Source: Candidatus Omnitrophota bacterium
GTDB taxonomy: Bacteria; Omnitrophota; Gorgyraeia; 2-01-FULL-45-10
Direction: 5' to 3'
Length of the DNA stretch: 13,577 bases
Assembly (NCBI GenBank): GCA_003140915.1
Contig: PLLI01000118.1
Location: 2,963-16,539 of the forward strand
The position numbers and the translations under genes were made by a program. This document shows positions 1 to 7,772 of this stretch, piece after piece. Positions within the stretch are counted from its first letter, which is position 1, and each line of letters opens with the position of its first letter. The notes below the pieces were generated by a model. That model was not told the DNA's origin and searched no databases. It saw only the letters and a list, made by a program, of their open reading frames with translations.

Positions 1-29
1 CGAGAGTTCGAATCTCTCCCTCTCCGCCA
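1..29 (+). tRNA. 3' end of a tRNA, probably tRNA-Ser (5' part outside window)
   Basis: Seen: a perfect 5-bp T stem (GAGAG at 2-6 with CTCTC at 14-18) encloses the 7-base loop TTCGAAT. It is followed by a seven-base acceptor strand CCTCTCC (19-25), discriminator G26 and an encoded CCA (27-29). The matching 5' acceptor would be GGAGAGG with G73, which is typical of bacterial serine tRNAs. The anticodon is not in the window, so the identity is inferred. The next gene starts only 8 bases after the CCA. Confidence 0.85.
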
Positions 30-37
30 ATATCTTT

Positions 38-250
38 ATGATCGATAATAAACATAAAGACCCTCTTCATGGTGTCACACTTGAAATGATCCTCATCCAT
101 CTGGTTGAAAAATACGGGTGGGAAGAGATGTCGCGAAGAATCAGGATAAACTGCTTCGCAAAAAACCCCAGTATTAAGTCCAGCCTGGTCTTTCTGAGAC
201 GAACCCCTTGGGCCAGAAAAAAAGTAGAATGCCTGTATTTAGGAAAATAA
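38..250 (+). CDS. VF530 family (DUF2132) small DNA-binding protein
   Basis: A 70-residue protein that matches the VF530/DUF2132 family along its whole length. Recognised blocks are DPLHGVTLE (residues 8-16), the YGWEEM helix (26-31), [16 protein letters not shown] (35-50) and the C-terminal [11 protein letters not shown]...YL. The family is small, mostly alpha-helical and represented by a Vibrio fischeri protein reported to bind DNA; its cellular role is not established. The conserved N-terminal block requires the ATG at 38. That ATG lies 8 bases behind the tRNA CCA and has no Shine-Dalgarno sequence, so the gene is probably co-transcribed with the tRNA. typA follows after 9 bases. Confidence 0.88.
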   Translation: MIDNKHKDPLHGVTLEMILIHLVEKYGWEEMSRRIRINCFAKNPSIKSSLVFLRRTPWARKKVECLYLGK

Positions 251-259
251 AAGGATATA

Positions 260-2104
260 ATGCCGAATCAAAAACGGAGAAAAGACGTACGTAATATTGC
301 AATAGTAGCGCACGTTGACCACGGAAAGACAACGCTTGTCGATACGCTCCTGAAATTTACGGGCGCTCATAAGTTCGAGGAAGGCGAAACGACTATCATG
401 GATTCAAACCCTCTCGAAAAAGAGAGAGGGATCACGATATTTTCAAAGAACGCCTCTTTTAATTACAAAGGCGTGCAATGTAATATCGTAGATACGCCGG
501 GCCACGCCGATTTTGGCAGTGAAGTGGAGCGCATTCTTGAGATGGTAGACGGTGTGCTTCTTCTTGTCGACGCCGTGGACGGGCCCATGCCGCAGACAAA
601 GTTTGTATTAAAAAAGTCTCTCGAGTTACATTTAAAGCCGATCCTTGTTATCAATAAGATAGACCGTCCAAATGCGCGGCCGCACGAAGTCGCAAGTATG
701 ACATTCGATCTATTTTGCGAACTTAACGCGTCCGATGAGCAGCTGGATTTTCCGATAGTATATGCTTCGGGCCGGGAAGGGTACGCTACACTTGACCTTG
801 ATGAACCGAGCGAGAATATAAAGCCTCTCTTAGATACTATTTTGCACAGGGTATTGCCCCCGGTAGCTAATCCCGATCTTCCCTTTCAGATGTTGGTGAC
901 TATGCTAGATCACAATTCATATTTCGGGCGAATGGCAATAGGGCGCATATTCCACGGCGCTGTACGCGTCGGGGATCCCGTCGCCCTCGTGAAACGGGAC
1001 GGTACGATCACCTCGAACAAGGTAACGAAGATCATGAAGTATAAGGGGCTGACCCCCGTGGAGGCGAACGAAGCAATGGCCGGCGACATTATCATGATCA
1101 CCGGTATCGAAGGTGTGTCAGTCGGCGAAACGATCGCATCCCTTAATGATCCGAAAGCGCTGCCCGCTGTAAAGATCGACGAGCCGACAGTATCCATGAA
1201 TTTCTCACATAATACGAGTCCTTTGTCCGGTAAGGACGGAGGCGTATTCCTGACATCGCGCCATGTTCGTGAACGCCTTGAACACGAGGCAATGGTTAAT
1301 GTCGGAATAAAGGTTGAGGAAGTCGACGGGGGCGAGCGCTTTAAGGTCTCGGGTCGCGGCGAACTGCATCTGGAAATACTTATAGAGACGATGCGCCGCG
1401 AAGGATACGAACTGGAAGTTTCGCGTCCGCAGGTTATATTAAAGAAGATGGGTGAACAGGTCCTTGAACCGGTAGAGATGGTAGTCATCGAAGTGAATGG
1501 CCGGTATCAGGGCGCGGTTATGCAGGCGCTCGGAGAACGCAAGGCCCAGATGAAAGATCTGAAGACTACGTACTCCGGCGATATGCGTATGGAATTTGTT
1601 ATCACTTCACGTGCATTGATAGGGTTCAGAAGTGAATTTCTGTTGATGACGCGCGGGAGCGGTGTTATGTGTCAGAACTTTCTTGAATATCAGGTATACA
1701 AGGGAGAGATGCCGTCGCGTCAAAGAGGTGTACAAGTCTCGAACGGCGACGGAAAAGTTGTCGCGTTCGCGCTATGGAATTTGCAGGAGCGAGGAGAGAT
1801 GTTTGTCGCGCCCGGAGATATGGTGTACGAGGGCATGATAGTAGGTATATATAATAAAGGCGTAGATATAGTTGTGAATCCGCAGAAAGAGAAAAAATTA
1901 ACCAACATGCGTTCTTCGACCCGCGACCTGGCGATCCAGTTGATACCGCACCGGAAGGTCAATCTTGAATTCGCGCTCGTCTTTATAGACGACGATGAAC
2001 TGGTCGAGATCACCCCGCTTAATATACGCCTGCGCAAGATCCAGTTAAAAGAAATAGATAGAGTGCGCACGGGCCGGCAAATCAGGCATGATAATGCCCA
2101 ATAA
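260..2104 (+). CDS. typA: Translational GTPase TypA/BipA
   Basis: A 614-residue GTPase of the elongation-factor family. TypA/BipA binds the 70S ribosome in the EF-G site and supports 50S assembly and growth under stress such as cold. Visible G-domain motifs: G1 AHVDHGKT (17-24), G2 around RGITI (56-60), G3 DTPGH (78-82), G4 NKID (132-135) and the G5-like SG near ASGREG. EF-Tu-like domain 2, EF-G-like domains III and V and the BipA-specific C-terminal domain follow, and the length is normal for the family. The ATG at 260 has an AAGGA-type ribosome site just upstream. It follows the VF530-like gene closely and its 3' end overlaps the methyltransferase gene, so an operon is likely. Confidence 0.97.
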   Translation: MPNQKRRKDVRNIAIVAHVDHGKTTLVDTLLKFTGAHKFEEGETTIMDSNPLEKERGITIFSKNASFNYKGVQCNIVDTPGHADFGSEVERILEMVDGVLLLVDAVDGPMPQTKFVLKKSLELHLKPILVINKIDRPNARPHEVASMTFDLFCELNASDEQLDFPIVYASGREGYATLDLDEPSENIKPLLDTILHRVLPPVANPDLPFQMLVTMLDHNSYFGRMAIGRIFHGAVRVGDPVALVKRDGTITSNKVTKIMKYKGLTPVEANEAMAGDIIMITGIEGVSVGETIASLNDPKALPAVKIDEPTVSMNFSHNTSPLSGKDGGVFLTSRHVRERLEHEAMVNVGIKVEEVDGGERFKVSGRGELHLEILIETMRREGYELEVSRPQVILKKMGEQVLEPVEMVVIEVNGRYQGAVMQALGERKAQMKDLKTTYSGDMRMEFVITSRALIGFRSEFLLMTRGSGVMCQNFLEYQVYKGEMPSRQRGVQVSNGDGKVVAFALWNLQERGEMFVAPGDMVYEGMIVGIYNKGVDIVVNPQKEKKLTNMRSSTRDLAIQLIPHRKVNLEFALVFIDDDELVEITPLNIRLRKIQLKEIDRVRTGRQIRHDNAQ

Positions 2105-2975
2105 TTTTGCATCGAAATTTATCACTATAAAAAATCAGGCTGATAGCGCGATAGCGACCTATAGCTCTCTTAAGGGTAAGAGGTTAGAAAAAGATGGTAT
2201 CTTTATAGCTGAGGGAGAGAAGGTCGTTAAGAGTCTTGTAGATAGCGGATGCAAAATAGCGTCGTGCCTTACGTCCAATGAGACTATTGCCAGATATAAA
2301 TCCCTCCTCGCAACAATTGCGAAAAGAGGAGCGACCACTTACGTTGCGGATAATGGATTAATAGAAGATATTATAGGTTTCCGTTTTCATAAGGGGATAA
2401 TAGCTGTAGGGTATTACCCAAAAAAACGCACAGTCTTAACCTCGCTAAAAACACTTAAGCGCCCGCTATTCCTCGTTGCGCTAAATGCCATCAATGATCC
2501 GCAGAATGTTGGTTTAATAGTGCGTAATGCCTCAGCTTTTGGCGTCCAGGCGCTTATAGTCGACAACGCCACCTATGATCCGTATTATAGAAAAGCGGTT
2601 CGCGTTTCTATGGGCACGATCTTCAGGCTTCCGGTCTATTACGAAGATGACCTTGGATCGAGCCTTATACAGCTTAAGAAAAAATACGATACGCGTATAA
2701 TCGCCGCTACTCCCGGAAGAAGCACGAGCGATATCGCTAAAGTTAAACTTTCGGGCAATATCTGTTTTGTTTTCGGCAACGAGGATAAAGGTATATCGCG
2801 CCGGGTGCTTAGTATCGCCGATGCCAAAGTGCGCATACCGATCTTGAAAGCAGTTGATTCCTTAAATGTAGCCAGTGCCAGCGCCATATGTCTTTATGAA
2901 GCATCGTGCCATCGTCCGAACATAAGGAGCATAAGGGGGCGTGTCAAAAAGGGACATGCCGCCTATTCTTCATAG
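2088..2975 (+). CDS. TrmH/SpoU-family RNA 2'-O-ribose methyltransferase
   Basis: A 295-residue SAM-dependent methyltransferase of the SPOUT/TrmH class, which 2'-O-methylates ribose in rRNA or tRNA. The N-terminal part (about 10-110) looks like the L30e-like substrate-binding domain (FIAEGEKVV, 39-47). The catalytic knotted domain carries motif 1 NDPQNVGLIVRNA (136-148, catalytic-type Arg146), motif 2 FVFGNEDKGIS (227-237) and motif 3 with DSLNVASASAICLYE (257-271). The exact target (RlmB-like G2251 or another) cannot be read from sequence. The start overlaps typA by 17 bp; an in-frame ATG at 2094 is an equally good start. Translational coupling to typA is likely. Confidence 0.92.
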   Translation: MIMPNNFASKFITIKNQADSAIATYSSLKGKRLEKDGIFIAEGEKVVKSLVDSGCKIASCLTSNETIARYKSLLATIAKRGATTYVADNGLIEDIIGFRFHKGIIAVGYYPKKRTVLTSLKTLKRPLFLVALNAINDPQNVGLIVRNASAFGVQALIVDNATYDPYYRKAVRVSMGTIFRLPVYYEDDLGSSLIQLKKKYDTRIIAATPGRSTSDIAKVKLSGNICFVFGNEDKGISRRVLSIADAKVRIPILKAVDSLNVASASAICLYEASCHRPNIRSIRGRVKKGHAAYSS

Positions 2976-3060
2976 CGACAGGCTCTCCTCGCTGTCTCCT
3001 GGCCGATCTTTAATGACCTACCTATCGATTCATACGCCATTCCTAACATATGTAATTGCT

Positions 3061-3089
3061 TTGCCTTGACGGCAAACATCTTGTATAAT
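3061..3089 (+). promoter_or_regulatory. Sigma-70-type promoter of the Cache-protein gene, with inverted repeat at -35
   Basis: -35 TTGCCT (3061-3066) and -10 TATAAT (3084-3089) are separated by 17 bp. A perfect inverted repeat TTTGCC-N5-GGCAAA (3060-3076) covers the -35 box and could be an operator. The gene starts at 3202, giving a leader of roughly 105 nt. The rest of the intergenic stretch 2976-3201 shows no other clear element and no convincing terminator for the upstream gene. Confidence 0.6.
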
Positions 3090-3201
3090 ATGGCTAGTTT
3101 ATTGACAGGAATTAATATATTGGCAGTGATCTCGGATGCGGTTCGAATTGGTTGCAGACGGGTCCGCCAATTTTGATAGTGGAAAATTTAAAGGGGGCAA
3201 T

Positions 3202-4026
3202 ATGAAAAAACTGGTTGCGTTAATCGCAGGGGTCGCAATATTCGTTACATCGTATGCATTTGCTGTGGACATCAGCGTTATCATGCCGGTCCTTAAGGCC
3301 GCGAAACAAGGGATCGATTCCACGTTATCGGAAATAGATACAAGCCTCAAGGCCGCGGCAAAGGAGTTGTCAGGGACGGATCTCAAAGGTGACGATGCGC
3401 GGAAGGTATTGATGGGTTTGCGCAAATTCCGCCCGTATGTCATCAATTGTTCCATCCTCAACGCGGACGGTATAAAAATTGCCGTCGAACCTGCGGAATA
3501 CAAAAAATACGAGGGTGCGGATAGAAGCGACCAGCCGTACGTCATCACGCTCCTGAAGACAAAAAAGCCGGTGATGAGCGACGTGTACGATTCGGCCGAA
3601 GGTATCCATGCGATAAGCATAGGGTATCCGATATTTTCAGATAAGGGCGAACTTTTAGGCGCGGTCAGGATGCTGATAAAACATGAAGTGTTTCTAAGGC
3701 CGCTTGTAGAAAACAAGCCTTGCAAGATATGGGTAATGCAGAAGGATGGCCTTGTTGTCTATGACATAGATCCGGACCAGGTAGGGAAAAATATATTTTC
3801 CGATGACATGTTCAAACCCTTTCCGGACCTGATCTCGTTTTCCAAGACCGTAGCCCTGTCTAAGAACGGCGCCGGATCATATAGTTTTTATACAAACGGG
3901 CTCAAGGACAAGACGCTTGTAGAAAAGACAGCGGCCTGGGATACTGCCGGAATATATGGCACAGAGTGGCGCGTGGTGGCGATGGAGATAGGAAACGCTC
4001 TAGAGCAACCGGCTGCAGCTAAATAA
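3202..4026 (+). CDS. Secreted double-Cache (dCache) domain protein
   Basis: The open frame extends further upstream, but the ATG at 3202 is preferred. It follows the strong ribosome site AAAGGGGG and begins a classical signal peptide (KK, hydrophobic core 4-19, AFA cleavage motif at residues 19-21). The mature part of the 274-residue product looks like a periplasmic Cache/PDC sensor: a long N-terminal helix (about 25-75), a first PDC unit containing GADRSDQPYV (105-114) and ISIGYPIFSDKGELLGAV (138-155), and a second unit with IWVMQKDGLVVYDIDP (176-191). Cache domains bind small ligands and usually sit in chemoreceptors or kinases. Here no transmembrane signalling module follows, so the protein is a free-standing ligand-binding protein. 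It is 21 bp from the next gene, probably the same transcript. Confidence 0.8.
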   Translation: MKKLVALIAGVAIFVTSYAFAVDISVIMPVLKAAKQGIDSTLSEIDTSLKAAAKELSGTDLKGDDARKVLMGLRKFRPYVINCSILNADGIKIAVEPAEYKKYEGADRSDQPYVITLLKTKKPVMSDVYDSAEGIHAISIGYPIFSDKGELLGAVRMLIKHEVFLRPLVENKPCKIWVMQKDGLVVYDIDPDQVGKNIFSDDMFKPFPDLISFSKTVALSKNGAGSYSFYTNGLKDKTLVEKTAAWDTAGIYGTEWRVVAMEIGNALEQPAAAK

Positions 4027-4047
4027 CGCAAGAAAAAAAGGAGAAGC

Positions 4048-4476
4048 ATGAAAACAAGCGCCAAGGATAAACCGGACATAGCGGAGATGCTCGATAAGAT
4101 GCAGCAGCAGCTGACCGTATTGGAGAACAAGATAAATATCCTGATCAGCAAGTCCGCGCCGCGCCCCGTCGAGACAAAGAATTTTCCCAGGCCTTTTCAG
4201 CAGACCAGCCATAATCCAAACCGTACGGAAAGGATCTTGCATAAAGCGATATGCGCGGATTGTAAGAAAGAATGCGAGGTTCCTTTCAGGCCCACCGGAG
4301 ACCGTCCGGTATACTGCAAAGAATGTTTTTCGAAGCGCAAGGCCGGCCACCCAATGCAGGAAAGGCCCGTTCAGCCGGTCCCTTTTTATAAGCCGCAGGT
4401 CGTCGAGCGTAAGAGGCACTTTGAGAAGAAGAAACCGGCCGCAAAACGGCAAAAGACCAAAAAATCCAAAAAATAA
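4048..4476 (+). CDS. CxxC-x17-CxxC zinc-ribbon domain protein
   Basis: A 142-residue, strongly basic protein. The N-terminus (8-35) is a short amphipathic, coiled-coil-like helix. The middle holds a zinc-ribbon-like motif with Cys69/Cys72 and Cys90/Cys93 separated by exactly 17 residues, around the block CEVPFRPTGDRPVYCKECF (76-94). This matches the CxxC-x17-CxxC family common in candidate-phylum bacteria. The tail is rich in Lys, Arg and Pro and may bind nucleic acid, which is inference. The ATG is preceded by AGGAG at 4039-4043. It lies 21 bp behind the Cache gene and is probably in its operon. The function of the family is not established. Confidence 0.8.
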   Translation: MKTSAKDKPDIAEMLDKMQQQLTVLENKINILISKSAPRPVETKNFPRPFQQTSHNPNRTERILHKAICADCKKECEVPFRPTGDRPVYCKECFSKRKAGHPMQERPVQPVPFYKPQVVERKRHFEKKKPAAKRQKTKKSKK

Positions 4477-4532
4477 GATAAGCCCGAAGTGACCCCTAAC
4501 CTCGTCGACAGAAGTGGTGAAATCGTAAGGTA

Positions 4533-6479
4533 ATGATATCGCTAAAAAATATATCCAAACGATATGCCGGCCGGGTGCTATTCTCGGACGTGAGCTTTGA
4601 TGTCCTCGCCGGTGAAAAAGTCGGGCTGGTGGGCCGTAACGGCCACGGTAAGACCACGCTATTCAGGCTCATTACCGGCGCGGAAGAGCCCGACGAAGGC
4701 AAGATTTTCCTGCCCAACAATTACTCCATAGGATACCTCGGACAGCACCTTGAATTTACCAAACCCACTGTACTGGAAGAAGGATGCCGGGGACTGGGCC
4801 CCGAAGATATAGGCGCCGAATGGAAGGTGGAGAAGATCCTCTCCGGGCTCGGCTTCCTCGAAAAGGATTTTAAGCGCAACCCTTCGGATTTTTCCGGAGG
4901 ATTCCAGATGCGCATCGCCTTAGCTAAAGTCCTGGTATCCGAGCCCAACATGCTCCTCCTCGATGAGCCTACGAACTTCCTCGATATAGTCTCTATACGA
5001 TGGCTCGAAAAATTCCTGCGTTCATGGAAAGGCGAGCTTATCGTGATAAGCCACGACAGGGATCTCGTCGACAGCGTGACGACGCATATCGTAGGCATAC
5101 ACCGCGGGATGGTCCGGAAGATCAAAGGGCCGACCGGGAAATATTACACCCAGCTCCACAAGGACGAAGAGGTGCACGAGAAGAGGCGTGTAGAGGATGA
5201 GAAGAAGCGCAAACAGATGATGGAGTATATTAATACGTTCCGCGCTAAAGCAAGCCACGCCAAGGCCGTCCAGTCGAGCATCAAGAAGCTCGAAAAGATG
5301 GAGAAACTGGACAAGCTCGAAGAGATCCGTACGCTGTCATTTTCGTTCAATTATAAAGAGTTCCGCGCCGGGCAAGTCATGGATGTGAATGACCTCACTT
5401 TTTCATACGACGGCAAGGAGCCTTACCTGATGGCGGGCCTTAACTTTACCGTAAACAGACACGATAAGATCTGCATCGTAGGCAAGAATGGTAAAGGGAA
5501 GACCACGCTCTTAAAGTTATTGTCCGGCAGGCTTACGCCCGTGAGCGGCAGCATCAAGACGCACACGGCGGCGCTCCCGGCTTATTATGAACAGGCGAAT
5601 ACGGCGGATCTTAACGACGACCTTACCGTGGAAGAGGAGATATCCCGCTCGAGCGCTTTCATCGATAGATCGCGCGTACGCGGGATATGCGGCGCGATGA
5701 TGTTTTCGGGAGACGATGCCGAGAAGAAGGTCAAGGTCCTTTCCGGCGGCGAGCGCAGCCGCCTCCTCCTGGGGAAGCTCCTCGTGGCGCCATCCAACAT
5801 CCTTTTCCTGGACGAGCCCACGCACCATCTTGACATCGAATCCTGCCAGGCGATGATGGATGCCGTGAGAGATTTCGAGGGCGCGGCGCTCGTGGTAGCG
5901 CACGACGAACATTTCCTGAACGCGGTGGCGACGAAACTCATCGTCTTTAAGAACGACAGGGTATTTTTATATCCGGGTAATTACCGGGAGTTCCTGGATA
6001 GCGTCGGGTGGGATGAAGGTGAGGAGAGTAAGCCTTCTCTGCCCCTCCGGGTCTACGACCCGTTAGGGTCGGAGACGCAGGCATTGGCTATTCAACCCGC
6101 CGCGCCATCCGTCGTACCGCAACCGGTTGGGCCAGTCCCGCCGAAAAGCGGAGCCGAGAACAAGGTAAAAGGGTATAGCAGTAAAATGACAAGAAAGGCC
6201 CGCGCGGAGTTTAATGCGATGAGATCTAAGATACTGAAGCCTCTCGAAACGCGGATCAAGAGCCTGGAGGACGAGATAATCTCTTCCGAGGCCAAAGCGG
6301 CGGCGGTGAACGGGGAGCTGATGAAGTCTTCGGCACAAGGCGGCCCCGGAGCTATCAAGAGAAGCGAGCTTTCGAGAGAACTCAAAGAGTTGACGGACAA
6401 GGCCGACTCCTGTTATTCCCGGCTCGACGAAACGATGAAAACGTACGATGCCGAGAAACGAAAATATAGTGAAGAATAA
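4533..6479 (+). CDS. ABC-F family ATPase with C-terminal coiled coil
   Basis: A 648-residue soluble ATPase with two ABC cassettes and no membrane segments. Cassette 1: Walker A GRNGHGKT (34-41), signature SGGFQ (121-125), Walker B with LLLDEPT (Glu145), H-loop His174. The inter-domain helical linker (about 208-265) is Lys/Glu-rich and matches the ABC-F extension domain that reaches the ribosomal P/E site. Cassette 2: Walker A GKNGKGKT (317-324), signature LSGGE (403-407), Walker B FLDEPT (Glu428), His457. A Pro-rich spacer (about 520-540) leads to a C-terminal coiled coil (555-648) as in Uup-type members. ABC-F proteins act on ribosomes in translation quality control or antibiotic protection; the subfamily is not assignable here. 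Oddity: the usual DEPTNHLD of cassette 2 reads DEPTHHLD. The ribosome site is weak. Confidence 0.93.
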   Translation: MISLKNISKRYAGRVLFSDVSFDVLAGEKVGLVGRNGHGKTTLFRLITGAEEPDEGKIFLPNNYSIGYLGQHLEFTKPTVLEEGCRGLGPEDIGAEWKVEKILSGLGFLEKDFKRNPSDFSGGFQMRIALAKVLVSEPNMLLLDEPTNFLDIVSIRWLEKFLRSWKGELIVISHDRDLVDSVTTHIVGIHRGMVRKIKGPTGKYYTQLHKDEEVHEKRRVEDEKKRKQMMEYINTFRAKASHAKAVQSSIKKLEKMEKLDKLEEIRTLSFSFNYKEFRAGQVMDVNDLTFSYDGKEPYLMAGLNFTVNRHDKICIVGKNGKGKTTLLKLLSGRLTPVSGSIKTHTAALPAYYEQANTADLNDDLTVEEEISRSSAFIDRSRVRGICGAMMFSGDDAEKKVKVLSGGERSRLLLGKLLVAPSNILFLDEPTHHLDIESCQAMMDAVRDFEGAALVVAHDEHFLNAVATKLIVFKNDRVFLYPGNYREFLDSVGWDEGEESKPSLPLRVYDPLGSETQALAIQPAAPSVVPQPVGPVPPKSGAENKVKGYSSKMTRKARAEFNAMRSKILKPLETRIKSLEDEIISSEAKAAAVNGELMKSSAQGGPGAIKRSELSRELKELTDKADSCYSRLDETMKTYDAEKRKYSEE

Positions 6480-6491
6480 TTTGGCCCCGCA

Positions 6492-6500
6492 TGTTATAAT
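6492..6500 (+). promoter_or_regulatory. Extended -10 promoter candidate (TGTTATAAT)
   Basis: TGTTATAAT gives the TGn extension plus a perfect -10 box, about 55 bp before the small basic protein. No good -35 box is seen 16-18 bp upstream. CCCCG and CGGGG arms flank it and could form a weak hairpin. Confidence 0.4.
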
Positions 6501-6555
6501 TGAAGCCGGGGAAATGACAGGAGAAACAGTGTAGCATAATCACAGGAGGTTTACG

Positions 6556-6759
6556 GTGGGGTTTTATAAGGATTGGTGCGGGTTCGGTAAACGGAAGACG
6601 AGCGTAACGGGAAATAAAACTATCAAGCGAAAGATGGTGCAGGCGATAGTCAAAAAGCTTAAAGCTGCGGGCAAGCCGGTAGACCTGCAGGCTATCAATA
6701 AAGAAGTATTCGATAAAGTCCGCAGAAGGCACCAAACCCAACGGCCGAAGCATAAATAA
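6556..6759 (+). CDS. Small basic protein of unknown function (GTG start)
   Basis: A 67-residue, highly basic protein (over twenty Lys/Arg) with very few acidic residues. The start is GTG, supported by a near-perfect AGGAGGT (6544-6550) five bases upstream. The middle (23-55) is predicted to be helical and the C-terminus RRRHQTQRPKHK is a basic tail. No family is recognised; composition suggests a nucleic-acid or ribosome-associated protein, which is inference only. The plsC gene starts 6 bases after its stop, which implies translational coupling. Confidence 0.6.
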   Translation: MGFYKDWCGFGKRKTSVTGNKTIKRKMVQAIVKKLKAAGKPVDLQAINKEVFDKVRRRHQTQRPKHK

Positions 6760-6765
6760 AAATAG

Positions 6766-7488
6766 ATGAGGATATTACAGTCGATATTAATATGGATCGT
6801 GGGCACCTTCGTGACTATGTCCGCGTTCCTGGCGAGCCTCTTCCTGAAGATAGTGCCCGTTCCGTTTCCCAGCAGGGCCAGGATGGTTCACGCTCAGTGC
6901 TTCTGGTGGTCGGACGCGCTCGTAGGTCTGAATCCATACTGGAAGCTTACGGTGGAGGGGCTGGAAAATATCGACCATAACCAGACATACGTGATAGTGG
7001 CCAATCATCAGAGCCTTGCCGATATAATTATAATATACCAGACGCACATGTATTTCAAATGGGTGGCGAAGAGAGAGCTGCTCAAATTACCGTTTATCGG
7101 AGGCCTCCTCTGGGTCAATGATCACGTCCTGCTTTCCAGGGGCGAGTTCAGCAGTATAAAGACCGTCTACCGTGAGGCGGCCGGCTGGCTCAGGCGCGGC
7201 GTGTCGATGTTGTTCTTCCCGGAAGGCACGCGCAGCGGCACGGACGAAATGAGCGAATTCCAGAATGGCGCCTTTAAACTTGCCATAAAAGAGAAGAGGC
7301 CGCTCCTTCCCGTATTCATCGGCGGCACGAGAGAAGCCATCCCGAAGGGCGGCTGGATCTTCAAGACTAAAGTCTCCGGCAGGCTGGTGGTGCTGCCGCC
7401 CATTGATACGACGCAGTATAAGCCTGCCGATTACGCTGCCCTGCGCGACCTCGTGCGCGGGAAATTGCAGGCCCTCGCTTCAGAATAA
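6766..7488 (+). CDS. plsC: 1-acyl-sn-glycerol-3-phosphate acyltransferase (PlsC family)
   Basis: A 240-residue membrane acyltransferase that transfers an acyl chain to lysophosphatidic acid, giving phosphatidic acid for phospholipid synthesis. Signature blocks: NHQSLAD (80-86, the catalytic HX4D with His81 and Asp86), the motif II-like KRELLKLPFIGG (103-114), FFPEGTRS (150-157, phosphate binding) and LLPVFIGGTREAIPKGG as motif IV. A hydrophobic N-terminal segment (4-30) anchors it in the membrane. Length and order are normal. There is no Shine-Dalgarno sequence; translation probably depends on coupling to the small gene 6 bp upstream. Related lyso-lipid acyltransferases share these motifs. 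Confidence 0.93.
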   Translation: MRILQSILIWIVGTFVTMSAFLASLFLKIVPVPFPSRARMVHAQCFWWSDALVGLNPYWKLTVEGLENIDHNQTYVIVANHQSLADIIIIYQTHMYFKWVAKRELLKLPFIGGLLWVNDHVLLSRGEFSSIKTVYREAAGWLRRGVSMLFFPEGTRSGTDEMSEFQNGAFKLAIKEKRPLLPVFIGGTREAIPKGGWIFKTKVSGRLVVLPPIDTTQYKPADYAALRDLVRGKLQALASE

Positions 7489-7518
7489 AATCTTCATTCC
7501 CACTGCATCGTCGCGGCC

Positions 7519-7546
7519 TTGACTATCAGCGGATCTATGCTATACT
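7519..7546 (+). promoter_or_regulatory. Strong sigma-70 promoter (TTGACT-N16-TATACT, extended -10)
   Basis: -35 TTGACT at 7519-7524, a 16-bp spacer, and -10 TATACT at 7541-7546 with TGC just before it (TGn extension). Transcription should start near 7553. The SIMPL gene begins only at 7773, and an intrinsic terminator lies between. Confidence 0.75.
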
Positions 7547-7552
7547 TACATC

Positions 7553-7735
7553 CACAGTCAGGATAGTCCCGAGTTAAGAATTTTGATTTAATAGACATAT
7601 ACGGCTTGAAATTTAAGCCGATAACATATTTTTCACAATTTTTTTGCACCAGGTGGTTGGTTCAATGTATCGCTCGTTTTTGTGTAGATATTACCTTCGT
7701 TGGCGTAGTGTGCCGGCGGAGGTTTTTTGTTTTTA
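7553..7735 (+). ncRNA. Putative ~180-nt small RNA or attenuated leader
   Basis: This unit is bounded by a strong promoter ending at 7546 and an intrinsic terminator at 7693-7734. No credible reading frame lies inside it. It contains a perfect 6-bp hairpin, CGGCTT (7602-7607) with AAGCCG (7615-7620), T-rich single-stranded stretches near 7628-7645, and an ACCA/TGGT element near 7650. I do not recognise a known riboswitch or RNA family. It could be a free small RNA, including a divergent 6S-type RNA, or a regulated leader for the SIMPL gene 38 bp further on. Confidence 0.45.
7693..7735 (+). terminator. Intrinsic (rho-independent) terminator
   Basis: A 12-bp stem pairs 7693-7704 (ACCTTCGTTGGC) with 7712-7723 (GCCGGCGGAGGT) through nine Watson-Crick and three G-U pairs. 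The 7-base loop is GTAGTGT. The stem is followed by an almost pure T tract (7723-7734). It ends the putative RNA and precedes the SIMPL gene. Confidence 0.82.
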
Positions 7736-7772
7736 TTGAACATAAACCGGTTTAAGAAGAAAGGATGCGAAG

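Noticed and set aside
910..1488. Long minus-strand frames inside typA and the ABC-F gene
   Set aside because: They are antisense to clearly recognised genes and their translations are Ser/Arg-rich without domains.
2976..3030. Terminator after the methyltransferase gene (GACAG...CTGTC near 2980-2996)
   Set aside because: Only a five-base stem with a long loop and no following T tract.
3136..3201. Upstream extension of the Cache-protein frame
   Set aside because: It would add 22 residues before a perfect signal peptide that already has its own ATG and a strong ribosome site.
7553..7735. tmRNA, SRP RNA or RNase P RNA
   Set aside because: Too short for tmRNA or RNase P RNA, and none of the conserved core elements of these RNAs is visible.
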